NCBI GenBank assembly: GCA_945787635.1
Contig: CALZIK010000082.1
Coordinates: 1 to 39,450, forward strand
Source of the DNA: Thermoanaerobaculia bacterium
Lineage (GTDB): Bacteria; Acidobacteriota; Thermoanaerobaculia; Multivoradales; JAHEKO01
Direction of reading: 5' to 3'
DNA: 39,450 nucleotides
Of the stretch, positions 1 to 8,857 are shown piece after piece. The notes beneath the pieces are model-generated. The model had not been told where the DNA came from. It searched no databases and saw only the letters and a list, made by a program, of their open reading frames with translations. Both the position numbers and the translations under genes were made by a program. Every line of letters starts with the position of its first letter. Position 1 is the stretch's first letter.

Positions 1-807
1 CTCGAGCGGGCGCGGCCCTCGGCGGACGGCGGCTGGCTGGCCGCGGCGGTTCGCCTGACCGAGGAGCAGCTCGCTCGACTCGGCGATCCGACCGGGGGGT
101 TCTTCGCGGCCGCGGAGGCGAACGACGTTCTGGTGCGCTCGAAGGACTTGTTCGACGGCGCGATGCCGTCGGCGAACGCCGTCGCAGTGCTCAATCTGCT
201 CGAGTTGGACGTCCTCACTCACGAACCTCGGTGGCGGGCGGAGGCGGAGCGCTCGCTCAAGAGCTTCGCTCCGCTTCTCGATCGACTTGCCGAACCCGCG
301 CGGATGATGACGATCGCGGCGCAGAAAGCCGACGCCTCGGCGGTTTCGGAGACCGGGCCGGTGGCCGTCGATGGCGAGCGCGGCCCGGGCACCGAGCCAG
401 CCTCAGGTGTGCCGGTCTCGGGTCTGGACGACGAAGCAAGGAGCCGGGTCCGGCTCGGGCTCGAGGTCGGTCCGCCCGACGGCGGAGGCGTTTCGAAGTT
501 CACGGTGTCGATTGCGATCGAGCCCGGTTGGCACATCTACGCCGCCTACCCCGAGGGAGACGCTCCGGAGTGGCTCCGAGCGCTCGAAATGGAAGGCGAG
601 AGTGCGGAATTGTTCGAAGTCGAGTTCCCCGCGGCCGACGAGCTGCCGCCGATTCTTGGGCGCGACCGAGTGCGAATCTACGAGGGCGACGTGGTGATCA
701 GCGGCAAGCTGAAAGAGACGGGAACCGGCGCCGCGGTTCGCATCGGCCTTCAGGCCTGCGACGAGCGCCGGTGCCTGCCGGCGACCGAGCACCGGCTCGG
801 GATCTGA
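1..807 (+). CDS. C-terminal part of a DUF255/YyaL-like protein fused to a DsbD-alpha-like domain (5' end outside window)
   Basis: The reading frame is open from base 1 to the TGA at 805-807, so the gene starts upstream of the window. The first 80 or so codons resemble the C-terminal glycoside-hydrolase-like part of the DUF255 (YyaL/SSP411) family, including a GGFF segment and a KDLFDGAMPSANAVAVLNLL stretch typical of its end. After a low-complexity Ala/Gly/Pro linker, the last ~110 residues look like the N-terminal (alpha) domain of the thiol reductase DsbD. They carry a WHIYA segment and a cysteine pair (ACDERRC) near the end, where DsbD-alpha has its redox cysteines. The family link is from memory of the domains. 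Placing the fused protein in periplasmic thiol redox chemistry is inference. A GTG at 133 could be mistaken for a start but lies inside the conserved region. Confidence 0.75.
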   Translation, partial: LERARPSADGGWLAAAVRLTEEQLARLGDPTGGFFAAAEANDVLVRSKDLFDGAMPSANAVAVLNLLELDVLTHEPRWRAEAERSLKSFAPLLDRLAEPARMMTIAAQKADASAVSETGPVAVDGERGPGTEPASGVPVSGLDDEARSRVRLGLEVGPPDGGGVSKFTVSIAIEPGWHIYAAYPEGDAPEWLRALEMEGESAELFEVEFPAADELPPILGRDRVRIYEGDVVISGKLKETGTGAAVRIGLQACDERRCLPATEHRLGI

Positions 808-816
808 GCCGGAGCG

Positions 817-1665
817 ATGATCCGCGTGGCGCTCACCGGGACGGTCGGAATCCTGGGCCTGTCGGGCCTTCTCGGCGCCATGTTCGGCGCTTGCGCGTTG
901 CCTCGCGGTGACGAGGTCAGGGTCTTCGAGTCTTCATTGCGCCTGGAGCGAGCCGTGGCGGAAGGCGTGGAGACGCGCGTCGCGAGTTGGGCGGTGCCGG
1001 CCAGGGTCAAGCTCGGCAATCGGTTGCTGCAAATCTCGGGACGCCTCGCCACGGATGATGACTCCGATCTGCCAGCGGAGGTCATTGTGCGGGCCGAAAT
1101 CGTCAACCTCTCGACCGGCGAGGTCCGCAGGAGGTTTCGGGCGATCGTCGATCGATCACCCGAAAACGGCTTCCGCAAGTCCAAGAAGTTCCCCAGGGCC
1201 GTAGCGGGTGAGAGCCTGGTGACGGTCTCTGTCGAACCCGTGGGTTCGGAGCTCCCGGCCGGTGCCGGGATCGACCTCTGCCTCGACGTCGTGGCCAAGC
1301 GGGGTGAGCTCGAAGGCTTCGCCAGCTGCGCCGCCGGTGGCGCCGCGACCACGCTCGCCGGAATCCAGGTCAGCGTCTTCTCCGGCCGCTGCGCGACCAG
1401 CGGATGCCACGACAGCGTCACCGCCGAGCAGGGGCTGGTGCTCGAGGCCGGGCAGTCGTTCGCTCATCTCATCGACGTTCCAGTGACCCAGGCTCCGGGC
1501 GAGCGGCGCGTGCGTCCCGGCGACCCGGCACGCAGCTACCTGGTCAGGAAGCTCAGGGGCACGAACAACATAGGTGGTCGGATGCCTCTCGGTGGGCCGT
1601 TCTTGACCGAACAGGAGATCGCCGGCGTCGTGGAGTGGATCGAGAACGGGGCTTCGAACGACTAG
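817..1665 (+). CDS. secreted cytochrome-like protein with CX4CH motif
   Basis: This is a 282-residue protein with a hydrophobic N-terminus (residues 3-27). A cysteine at 26 could be a lipobox, though Phe at -3 is atypical. The middle has no family I recognise. The C-terminal ~100 residues resemble small c-type cytochrome modules: C192-ATSG-C197-H198, then a GGRMPLGG segment that could give an axial Met, and a closing EIAGVVEWIENGA helix. The spacing is CX4CH rather than the canonical CX2CH, so covalent haem attachment is uncertain. The gene starts 9 bases after the preceding stop, with GGAGCG just upstream of the ATG. Electron transfer or haem sensing in the periplasm is inference. Confidence 0.7.
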   Translation: MIRVALTGTVGILGLSGLLGAMFGACALPRGDEVRVFESSLRLERAVAEGVETRVASWAVPARVKLGNRLLQISGRLATDDDSDLPAEVIVRAEIVNLSTGEVRRRFRAIVDRSPENGFRKSKKFPRAVAGESLVTVSVEPVGSELPAGAGIDLCLDVVAKRGELEGFASCAAGGAATTLAGIQVSVFSGRCATSGCHDSVTAEQGLVLEAGQSFAHLIDVPVTQAPGERRVRPGDPARSYLVRKLRGTNNIGGRMPLGGPFLTEQEIAGVVEWIENGASND

Positions 1666-1734
1666 CTCAGTCACCGTGCCGGCCGCCTGCGTGCGGCGCG
1701 ATCGCGAATCCCGCCGCTGAAGCCTCTCCAAGGC

Positions 1735-1740
1735 TATACT
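1735..1740 (+). promoter_or_regulatory. possible -10 box of nfeD (leaderless layout)
   Basis: TATACT matches the sigma-70 -10 consensus (TATAAT) at five of six bases and stands out in GC-rich surroundings. It ends 6 bases before the GTG at 1747 and 9 before the ATG at 1750, so transcription would begin at or next to the start codon. A 5-bp inverted repeat (AGCCT-ctcca-AGGCT, 1721-1735) lies directly upstream and touches the box. No good -35 hexamer is visible. Confidence 0.4.
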
Positions 1741-1746
1741 TTCCCT

Positions 1747-3123
1747 GTGATGACGAGGTTCTCTCGATCGCTCGCAGGAATGCGCGCCGCGGTCTGGCTG
1801 GCGGTCGCGCTCGCGGGAGTAGCGGTCGCCGCCGTCGTCGTTGCCCAGGACGAGACGGCCGCGTCTCGCGTCGCTCGGCCGGTGGTCGCGATCCGGATCG
1901 ACTCGATCATCCATCCCGTCGCCGCCGAGTTCGTCAGGGAGTCGCTCGAGGAGGCCGAACAACTGGAAGCCGCCGCCTTCGTGATCGAGTTGTCGACGCC
2001 CGGCGGATTGCTCACCTCGACCCGCGAGATTTTCACGAAGATGTTGAGCTCCAAGGTGCCGGTCGTTGTGTACGTCTCACCCAGCGGATCGCAAGCCGCG
2101 TCTGCTGGGTTCTTCATTCTGCTGGCCGCCGACGTCGCCGCCATGGCGCCCGGAACCAACACCGGCGCGGCGCATCCGGTGGCCGGTTCGGGCGAAGAGA
2201 TCACCGGCGTCATGGCGGAGAAGGTCGAGGAGGACGCCGCCGCCACGATTCGATCTCTGGCGGATCGCAACAATCGCAACCTCGAGCTGGCCGAGAGCGC
2301 GGTTCTCGAGAGCAAGTCCTTCACGGCGGAGGAAGCGCTCGCCAACGGTTTGATCGACCTGATTGCCTCGGATCTGCCGGCGCTTCTGGCCGAGATAGAT
2401 GGGCGTGAGATCCAGCGGGGCGAAACCACGATTACGTTGGCCACCTCGGGTGCTTCGATCGAGCGCCGTGAGATGACCGGCTTCCAGCGGCTCCTGTCGG
2501 CGATCGCCCATCCCAACATCGCCTATATCCTGATGACCCTGGGCGGTCTCGGCCTCTACTTCGAGCTGTCCAATCCCGGCGCCGTGCTGCCGGGAGTGGT
2601 GGGAGCGATCTGCCTGATCCTGGCGTTTTTCGCGCTTTCCGTCCTGCCGGTCAATTACGCCGGCATCGCGTTGATTCTGCTGGCGATGATCTTCTTCATC
2701 GCCGAGGTCAAGGTGGTGAGCTATGGCTTGCTGACCGTGGGTGGCTTGATCGCGCTGGTCCTGGGCTCTCTGATGCTCTTCAAGTCGGCCGATCCCGCGA
2801 TTCGGGTCGGCTTGGACGTGATCGGGGCGGCGGTCCTGTTCAGCGTGCTGGTGGTCGGCTTCATGACCATGATGGCGGTCCGAGCGCATCGCAGTCAGGT
2901 GCGCACCGGCAGCGAAGGACTGATCAACGAACGTGGTGTGGCGAGGTCCCAGATCGAGCCCAAGGGCAAGGTCTTCGTTCACGGCGAATTGTGGGACGCC
3001 ACCAGTGAGGTGCCGATCGGAGCCGGCGGCGACATCGTCGTCGTCGGGGTGGAAGGTTTGACGCTGCGGGTGCGCCCGGGCGCGGCGGGCGCCGCGCACT
3101 CGGAACCGGAGGAGTTGCTATGA
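1747..3123 (+). CDS. NfeD-family membrane-bound ClpP-class serine protease
   Basis: This 458-residue protein is a full-length NfeD (NfeD1b type). It has a signal or anchor helix at 13-33, and a ClpP/crotonase-fold protease domain at about 45-235 with the STPGG segment. The Ser/Lys dyad is probably S119 (in AASAG) and K159. Several hydrophobic helices follow from about 255 to 385, then a C-terminal NfeD beta-barrel (OB-like) domain. Family members cleave the C-terminal hydrophobic part of their slipin partner. The downstream slipin gene overlaps by ATGA, as expected for this pair. GTG at 1747 or ATG at 1750 may be the start. No Shine-Dalgarno is visible, and a -10-like TATACT ends 6 bases upstream, so a leaderless message is possible. 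Confidence 0.93.
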   Translation: MMTRFSRSLAGMRAAVWLAVALAGVAVAAVVVAQDETAASRVARPVVAIRIDSIIHPVAAEFVRESLEEAEQLEAAAFVIELSTPGGLLTSTREIFTKMLSSKVPVVVYVSPSGSQAASAGFFILLAADVAAMAPGTNTGAAHPVAGSGEEITGVMAEKVEEDAAATIRSLADRNNRNLELAESAVLESKSFTAEEALANGLIDLIASDLPALLAEIDGREIQRGETTITLATSGASIERREMTGFQRLLSAIAHPNIAYILMTLGGLGLYFELSNPGAVLPGVVGAICLILAFFALSVLPVNYAGIALILLAMIFFIAEVKVVSYGLLTVGGLIALVLGSLMLFKSADPAIRVGLDVIGAAVLFSVLVVGFMTMMAVRAHRSQVRTGSEGLINERGVARSQIEPKGKVFVHGELWDATSEVPIGAGGDIVVVGVEGLTLRVRPGAAGAAHSEPEELL

Positions 3124-3863
3124 CCTATGGTCTGATTTTCTTGCTGTTTCTGGCGATCTTCGCGATCTCGCGGTGGATCAACATCCTCAACGAATACGAG
3201 CGCGCGGTGACATTCTGGCTGGGGCGGCTTTCGCCCGAGCCGAAGGGGCCCGGGCTGGTGTTCATCTTCTGGCCGTTCGAGCGCATGGTGAAGGTCTCGC
3301 TGCGGACCATCGTTCACGACGTGCCGTCGCAGGACGTGATCACCAGGGACAACGTCTCGGTGAAGGTCAACGCGGTGGTCTATTTCCGGGTGCTGGAACC
3401 GGCCAAGGCGATCGTCGAGGTCGAGAACTACCTGTTCGCAACCAGCCAGATCGCGCAAACGACGTTGCGGTCGGTGCTCGGACAAGCCGAACTGGACGAG
3501 CTTCTGTCACAGCGAGAGAAGCTCAACGACAAGCTTCAGGCGATCATCGACTCCCAGACGGATCCGTGGGGCATCAAGGTGTCGGCGGTGGAGGTCAAGC
3601 ACGTGGACCTGCCCCAGGAGATGCAGCGCGCCATGGCCCGGCAGGCCGAGGCGGAGCGAGAGAAACGAGCCAAGATCATCCACGCTAGCGGCGAGCTCGA
3701 GGCCTCCGCGAAGCTGACCGAGGCGGCCCAGATCATCAGCTCGAACACCACGGCCCTGCAGCTGCGCTATCTGCAGACGCTCACGGAAGTGGCTGCGGAG
3801 AAGAACTCGACCATTCTGTTCCCGATCCCGATCGACCTGCTGACGGCCTTCAAGAAGGACTGA
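3120..3863 (+). CDS. slipin / stomatin-like SPFH (band 7) membrane protein
   Basis: This is a 247-residue SPFH protein. One N-terminal membrane helix (3-18) is followed by the band-7 domain from about 20 to 190, with the typical [13 protein letters not shown] and [11 protein letters not shown] segments and a long charged helix ([20 protein letters not shown]). Slipins form oligomers in membrane microdomains and are substrates or partners of NfeD proteases. The ATG overlaps the nfeD stop (ATGA at 3120-3123), so the two are translationally coupled. The C-terminal proline-rich hydrophobic end ([10 protein letters not shown]) is the kind of segment NfeD proteases cut. The exact cargo is unknown. 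Confidence 0.95.
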   Translation: MTYGLIFLLFLAIFAISRWINILNEYERAVTFWLGRLSPEPKGPGLVFIFWPFERMVKVSLRTIVHDVPSQDVITRDNVSVKVNAVVYFRVLEPAKAIVEVENYLFATSQIAQTTLRSVLGQAELDELLSQREKLNDKLQAIIDSQTDPWGIKVSAVEVKHVDLPQEMQRAMARQAEAEREKRAKIIHASGELEASAKLTEAAQIISSNTTALQLRYLQTLTEVAAEKNSTILFPIPIDLLTAFKKD

Positions 3864-3893
3864 GGCTTGCATACCGGTTAGCCTGGAGCCGTT

Positions 3894-4631
3894 GTGAGCG
3901 AATCGCACGATCAGAGCTACTACGAGATCGCCTTGACGAATCGGCAGGTGGTGTCGATTTTCGTCGTGCTGCTGTTTTGCGTCCTGGTGGCCTTTCTGGG
4001 TGGAGTCTGGTTGGGACGAGGCGCCGACACGGCGGTCGAAGTCGCCTCGGCGCAGTCGATCACGGCGGGCCTCGGCGCCGGCGAAACGCCCCTGGAGGAG
4101 CTTGATTTCTTTGCCCGCGACGAGCAGGCTCGCCGCCTGAGCGAGGCCGCTGTGGCGGAGGAGGAGACGCCGTCTCCCGAGCCTGCAGCGCCCACATCCG
4201 GCGCCAAGGTGGCGGTTCGGGAGTCGGCGTCACCGAAGGGACAACGAAAGGCGAGCGACCCGCCGGAGGCGGGTGCGGCGCCGCCCGCGGTGGCGAAAGT
4301 CGAAACGGCCCCTCCGGTCACGGCGTCAGTGGAGCCAGCGGAGCCAGCACCAGCGCCGCCTTTGGCACAGGCGGAAGCCAAGACGGCGGTCGCGCAAGTT
4401 CCGGATTTCGTCGTCATTCAGGTGTTTTCGTCGAACGAGGAGGCCCAAGCGAGCCGCGTCGTCAATCGGTTGCGCAAGGGCGGGTATCCTGCGATCCTGT
4501 CGCCGGTGGACGTTGAGGGTAGGACGCTCTATCGGGTGCGCATCGGGCCGTATACGGATCGTGACGAGGCGCAGGTCGTGGCCGACAGCGTGCGCCGCTC
4601 GTACAAGCTGGACACCTGGATTACCCACTGA
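3894..4631 (+). CDS. SPOR-domain membrane protein
   Basis: This 245-residue protein has a short cytoplasmic start, one membrane helix (19-40), a long Ala/Pro/Glu-rich periplasmic linker (about 45-168) and a C-terminal SPOR domain from 170 to the end. The SPOR fold is marked by VVIQVFSS, the SRVVNRLRKGGYPA helix and YRVRIGPY. SPOR domains bind denuded peptidoglycan at division sites, so a role in division or envelope remodelling is likely. A GTG start at 3894 follows the slipin gene by 30 bases, and the next gene starts 14 bases downstream. The layout suggests one envelope operon. Confidence 0.9.
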   Translation: MSESHDQSYYEIALTNRQVVSIFVVLLFCVLVAFLGGVWLGRGADTAVEVASAQSITAGLGAGETPLEELDFFARDEQARRLSEAAVAEEETPSPEPAAPTSGAKVAVRESASPKGQRKASDPPEAGAAPPAVAKVETAPPVTASVEPAEPAPAPPLAQAEAKTAVAQVPDFVVIQVFSSNEEAQASRVVNRLRKGGYPAILSPVDVEGRTLYRVRIGPYTDRDEAQVVADSVRRSYKLDTWITH

Positions 4632-4645
4632 GACCACCGCGAGCG

Positions 4646-6130
4646 GTGACCCGCGGCGCACGCTGGCTGCTGGCGTTTCTTGCCGGCGCGCTGTGGGCCT
4701 TCTGCTTTGGCCGTGAGCCGCTACTGGTGGCTCCATGGCTCGTCCTGGCTCCGCTGCTTCTACTCCTGTCCGGACCGGGGCGGGGTCTCGCGGGGTGGTT
4801 TCACGGACTGGGTTTCTGGCTGGTCGGGATCTCCTGGATCCCGGCGACGCTCGAGACGTTCGGCTATCTGCCGTGGTGGCTCGCCGCCGCGGCGCAGCTT
4901 CTTCTGACCTCCTACCTGGCCCTGTTTCACGCGGCGTTCGCCTATGTTGGCGGCATCTTCTGGCGCCGGGGCGGCGCCAGCGTCTTGGCCACGCTTCCCT
5001 CCCTGTGGGTTGCGCTCGAGCTTCTGCGCAGCCATCTCCTGACCGGGTTCCCCTGGAACCTCACCGGCTACTCGACCGCCGCGATGCCGGGCGCTCTCGA
5101 CGCCGCGGGGTGGATCGGTTCCTACGGCCTGTCGGCTCTGGTCGTTCTGGTCAATGCGAGCGTTGCGCTTGCGATCTCGCGCAGATCCTGGGCGCCCGCG
5201 GCCTGGGTCTGCCTGTTGGTCCTCACTCTTTTTGCCCTTGCCGGAAGGGTGGCGGAGACTCGAGAGGAGAGCGGTCCGGCCGGCTCGGTGACGCTTCTTC
5301 AGCCCAACATCGCGAATCTGACCGAATGGGATCCGAGTCTGGCGGAAGGCAACTACCGGCGGGTCTTCGATCAGTCGCGGGATCTGTGCCGGCCCGGCGA
5401 GCTCCTGATCTGGCCCGAAAGCGCTTCCTGGCCGTACTCGTATGAGTCGGGAAGCAAGCTCGAGCGGGACGTCGCCGAGCTGGTCGAGGCCGGTTGCACC
5501 CTGCTGTTCAATTCTCCGTTCCGAGAGGGCGATCGCTATTACAACGCGGTGTTGCTGAAGTCCTCGGCAGCCGCGTCCGGATCCGGAGCCCGCTACGACA
5601 AGCAGCATCTCGTGCCCTTCGGCGAGTACGTCCCGCTGGGAGGCTGGCTGCCGTTTCTCAAGAGGATCGCGCGAGCGGCCGGCGACTTCTCGCCGGGACC
5701 GCGCGGCGGCAATCTCGATTGGCGGGGCGAATCGCTGGGCGCTTCGATCTGCTTCGAAGTGACCTTTCCCGGTGAGGTTGCCGCCAAGGTGAGCCGCGGA
5801 GCCTCGATGCTGGTGACCGTCACCAACGACGCCTGGTACGGGGACACCTGGGCGCCCTGGCAGCATCTGCAAGCGGCCAGGTTCCGGGCCGCGGAGAATC
5901 GACGGCCGCTGCTTCGGGCGGCGATCACCGGGGTGTCCGCGGTGATCGGGCCACGCGGAGAGTTGATCGATATTCTGGGCGTCAACGAGGAAGGAGCTCT
6001 GCGCGCCTCGGTGGCCGGGAGCGACACCGATTCGCCGTATACCCGCGCTCCCTGGGCCGTGCCGGCCGCCGCGCTCGCAGTGGTCGGTTTTGCTATATTA
6101 CTTTTGCTCAAAGAGGCGAGAAGGCGATGA
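4646..6130 (+). CDS. lnt: apolipoprotein N-acyltransferase
   Basis: Lnt adds the third acyl chain to the N-terminal cysteine of lipoproteins at the outer face of the inner membrane. The 494-residue product has the usual six or so N-terminal hydrophobic helices (to about 205), a periplasmic nitrilase domain and a final C-terminal helix. The catalytic triad is visible as E258 (WPESASWPY), K319 (RYDKQHLVPFGEYVP) and C369 (GASICFE), matching E. coli E267/K335/C387. The start is GTG at 4646. The stop overlaps the prfB start (ATGA at 6127-6130). Its presence supports a double-membrane organism with triacylated lipoproteins. Confidence 0.96.
   Translation: MTRGARWLLAFLAGALWAFCFGREPLLVAPWLVLAPLLLLLSGPGRGLAGWFHGLGFWLVGISWIPATLETFGYLPWWLAAAAQLLLTSYLALFHAAFAYVGGIFWRRGGASVLATLPSLWVALELLRSHLLTGFPWNLTGYSTAAMPGALDAAGWIGSYGLSALVVLVNASVALAISRRSWAPAAWVCLLVLTLFALAGRVAETREESGPAGSVTLLQPNIANLTEWDPSLAEGNYRRVFDQSRDLCRPGELLIWPESASWPYSYESGSKLERDVAELVEAGCTLLFNSPFREGDRYYNAVLLKSSAAASGSGARYDKQHLVPFGEYVPLGGWLPFLKRIARAAGDFSPGPRGGNLDWRGESLGASICFEVTFPGEVAAKVSRGASMLVTVTNDAWYGDTWAPWQHLQAARFRAAENRRPLLRAAITGVSAVIGPRGELIDILGVNEEGALRASVAGSDTDSPYTRAPWAVPAAALAVVGFAILLLLKEARRR
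6094..6099 (+). promoter_or_regulatory. possible extended -10 promoter for prfB inside the lnt 3' end
   Basis: TGCTATATT (6091-6099) reads as an extended -10 element (TGN-TATATT) and sits in the only AT-rich patch of the lnt 3' end, 27 bases before the prfB ATG. It could give prfB its own promoter within lnt. The AT-rich stretch also encodes the last membrane helix of Lnt, so composition alone may explain it. Confidence 0.3.
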
Positions 6131-7246
6131 TTCCGATCGAAACTCAGCAACGAATCGACCAGCTTTCGGAGCGCCTCGAAGCGCTCAGGGGGTATCTTTG
6201 AGAACGCCGGTCTCGAAGATCAAATGGCTGGTATCGACCGCGAGATGGAAGCGCCCGGCTTCTGGGACGACCCCAAGCAGAGCTCTCCGCTGTTGCGTCG
6301 GCGGCGCAACCTCGAACGGCGCCTGAAGACCCTAGAGCGTTTACGCTCGGACGGCGACGAGCTGGCCACCTGGCAGGAACTGTTGGCGGAGGCCGGCTCC
6401 GATCCCGAGGCCGAGACGTTTCTCGAACGCCTCGATGGCGAGCTCGACGCACTCGATCTCCAGCTCAAGCTGTCGGAGCCGGACGACGAGAAGAACGCCC
6501 TCGTCGCGATTCATCCGGGAGCGGGGGGCACCGAGTCTCAGGACTGGGCGGAGATGCTCCTGCGCATGTATCTGCGCTGGGCCGAAGCCGGCGGTTTCGA
6601 GGCCCAGCTGCTGGATCGTCTCGACGGTGAAGAAGCCGGCATCAAGAGCGTCACCTTCGCGGTTCGGGGAGACTATGCCTACGGCTATCTCAAGGGAGAG
6701 AACGGCGTGCACCGGCTGGTACGGATCAGCCCGTACGACGCGCAGAGCCGGCGGCATACGTCCTTCGCCTCGGTATACGTATACCCCGAGGTGGACGAAA
6801 CCGTCGAGATCCTCATCGAGGACAAGGACCTGCGCATCGACACCTATCGAGCGTCGGGCGCCGGCGGCCAGCACGTCAACAAGACCGAGTCGGCGGTGCG
6901 CATCACCCACGGTCCGACCAACATCGTGGTCTCGTGCCAGAACGAGCGCAGTCAGATCAAGAACCGGGCGACCGCGATGAAGATCCTCAAGGCCCGGCTC
7001 TACGACCTGGAGATGCAGAAGCGCCGCGAAGAGCAGGACAAGCGCGAAGACGCGAAGATGGACATCGGCTGGGGCAGCCAAATTCGCAGCTACGTGCTGC
7101 ATCCCTACCGGATGGTCAAGGACCATCGGACGTCGACCGAAGTCGGTGACGCCGACCGGGTTCTCGACGGTGACATCAACCCCTTTATTCACGCGTGGTT
7201 GGAGAGTCACATCGCCGTCGAAGGCAGTGGCTCGTCCAGCAACTGA
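6127..7246 (+). CDS. prfB: peptide chain release factor 2, expressed by programmed +1 frameshift
   Basis: RF2 releases the peptide at UGA and UAA stops. The gene begins at ATG 6127 and runs 24 codons to an in-frame TGA (6199-6201). It continues in the +1 frame from 6200 to 7246, giving 372 residues against 365 in E. coli. The slippage site CTC-AGG-GGG-TAT-CTT-TGA matches the classic RF2 site, including the internal Shine-Dalgarno-like AGGGGG (6187-6192) and the CTT slip codon. The catalytic GGQ is at residues 246-248 and the HTSFASV core is normal. The stop-recognition tripeptide reads S201-P-Y203 instead of the usual SPF. A start at ATG 6224 would lose the first 32 residues and is wrong. RF2 level is probably autoregulated at the frameshift. 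Confidence 0.97.
6187..6201 (+). promoter_or_regulatory. RF2 programmed frameshift site
   Basis: The bases AGGGGGTATCTTTGA contain the internal Shine-Dalgarno-like stimulator (AGGGGG), the slippery CTT codon and the in-frame TGA. When RF2 is scarce the ribosome slips +1 from CTT to TTT and reads on in the frame of the main RF2 body. The base after TGA is G here, where E. coli has C. Only the core spacing is visible from sequence; efficiency is not. Confidence 0.95.
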
Positions 7247-7258
7247 TCGAACGAGACC

Positions 7259-8854
7259 GTGACCGATCTCCGGCTCGACTATGTTTCTCCGCTGCCTCCG
7301 ATGCGCTCTGGGATCGCGGACTACAGCCGCGACCTGATTCCGGCGCTGGCGCGGGAGTGCGATCTCAGGGTGGTCGCCGTGCCTGGCCAGGAGATCACGG
7401 GTGATCTGCGTCAGAGCCTGGCGCCGGTGCCTGCGAGTGAGGTCGGTCGCGACGGACGCCTGCCGTTGTTCCAGATGGGCAACAACCGCTACCACGAGGA
7501 AGTGCAAAAGCTAGCGCTCGCGAACGCCGGCGTGGTCACGCTCCACGATGTCGTGCTGCACCATTTATTGATCGAGGCGACTCTCGCCAACGACGACTTC
7601 GAGAGCTACGCGCAGCGCCTTGCTGACGATCACGGCTGGATCGGCGAGCTGGTCGCCAAGGCGAGATACTGGGGCGAGCTGTCGAGCGCTGCCATGTTCG
7701 GTTTGCCGGTGCATCGCACTCTGGTGCGTAGGCAATGCGGCGTTCTCGTGCACAGCCGGTGGGCGGAGGAGCAGGTGTTGGAGGACAACCCTGATGTCGC
7801 GGTTCGCGTGGTGCCGATGGCCATGCCGCTCCCGGAGTCGGTTCCGGAGGCCGACGCGCGCGCTTTCCGGCAGGCCCGGGGCCTGCCCCTCGACCGTCCG
7901 CTTCTCGGATCGTTCGGTTTTCAGACTCCGATCAAGCGCACGACCGTAGCGATTCGGGCTCTGGCCGAGCCGGGCCTGGAGGATGCGCATCTGCTGATCG
8001 CCGGCGAGGTGTCCCCCAGGATCGAGCTCGACGCACTGGCCCGCGAGGTCGGAGTGACCGACCGGATCCACGTCACCGGTTTCCTTCCCTACGACGAGTT
8101 CGAGACCGCAATTTCAGCGTGCGATCTCTGTGTCAATCTGCGCTACCCGACCGCCGGCGAGACCTCGGCGTCCTTGCTGCGGGTGCTGGCCCTCGGCCGG
8201 CCCGCGGTGGTTTCGGACTACGCACAGTTTCGGGAGCTGCCCGATACGGTTGCGATCCGGGTCGCCCTGGGCGAAGACGAGGCCGCCGAGCTCGCGCGGC
8301 TGGCCGGCGAGGTCCTGCAGGCCTCCGGGACGCTGGACGCGATGGGTGATGCGGCGAGAGAGATGATCGCCACCCAGAACGACCCGGCCGCCTCGGCGCG
8401 GGAGATCGTTCGCGCGTGTCTCGAGCTTCGCGACCTGGAGCCGCCGGGCGACCGGCCGTCGCGGGTTGCCGCGCCCACGACACTGCTTTGGCGTGACTTG
8501 CCCGGAGAGATCGAGGTGTCGGGAGCCGAAGCGCCATGGGGCGAGGGCGAAAGCCGGCGTATCGGCGTCGAGCTCACCAATCGTGGCCCGGCGCGCTGGC
8601 TGGCGACAAGAGAGAAACCAGGAGGCCTGCAGCTGGGTCTCGAATGGCGCGCCGAGATCGGTGGCCCGGCGCTCGAGGAGCATTGGAAGGAAATGCCCAA
8701 ATCGCTCGCGAGGGACGAACGGCAGGCTTTCTCGCTGCCCCTGCGTCGCCCCCATGGCGGGCGCTTTCTGGTCATCGAGCCCCACATCGAGAACCTCTCC
8801 GGCTTGAGCGGTCTGGGCGGACCGTCCTGGGTCGGGGACTTCTCGAAGGCGTGA
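7259..8854 (+). CDS. glycosyltransferase, GT4-like
   Basis: This 531-residue protein has a GT-B layout. The N-terminal Rossmann part begins LDYVSPLPPMRSGIADYSR, typical of group 1 (GT4) enzymes that bind the acceptor near the glycine-rich loop. The C-terminal donor-binding half includes GSFGFQTPIKR, LLIAGEV, RIHVTGFLPYDEF and a PTAGETSASLLRVLALGRPAVVSD region in the position of the donor-contact motif. About 130 extra residues after 400 form a beta-rich C-terminal domain I do not recognise. The GTG start at 7259 is 13 bases after the prfB stop, and the next gene follows 3 bases after the stop. Donor and acceptor cannot be told. Confidence 0.8.
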   Translation: MTDLRLDYVSPLPPMRSGIADYSRDLIPALARECDLRVVAVPGQEITGDLRQSLAPVPASEVGRDGRLPLFQMGNNRYHEEVQKLALANAGVVTLHDVVLHHLLIEATLANDDFESYAQRLADDHGWIGELVAKARYWGELSSAAMFGLPVHRTLVRRQCGVLVHSRWAEEQVLEDNPDVAVRVVPMAMPLPESVPEADARAFRQARGLPLDRPLLGSFGFQTPIKRTTVAIRALAEPGLEDAHLLIAGEVSPRIELDALAREVGVTDRIHVTGFLPYDEFETAISACDLCVNLRYPTAGETSASLLRVLALGRPAVVSDYAQFRELPDTVAIRVALGEDEAAELARLAGEVLQASGTLDAMGDAAREMIATQNDPAASAREIVRACLELRDLEPPGDRPSRVAAPTTLLWRDLPGEIEVSGAEAPWGEGESRRIGVELTNRGPARWLATREKPGGLQLGLEWRAEIGGPALEEHWKEMPKSLARDERQAFSLPLRRPHGGRFLVIEPHIENLSGLSGLGGPSWVGDFSKA

Positions 8855-8857
8855 TTC

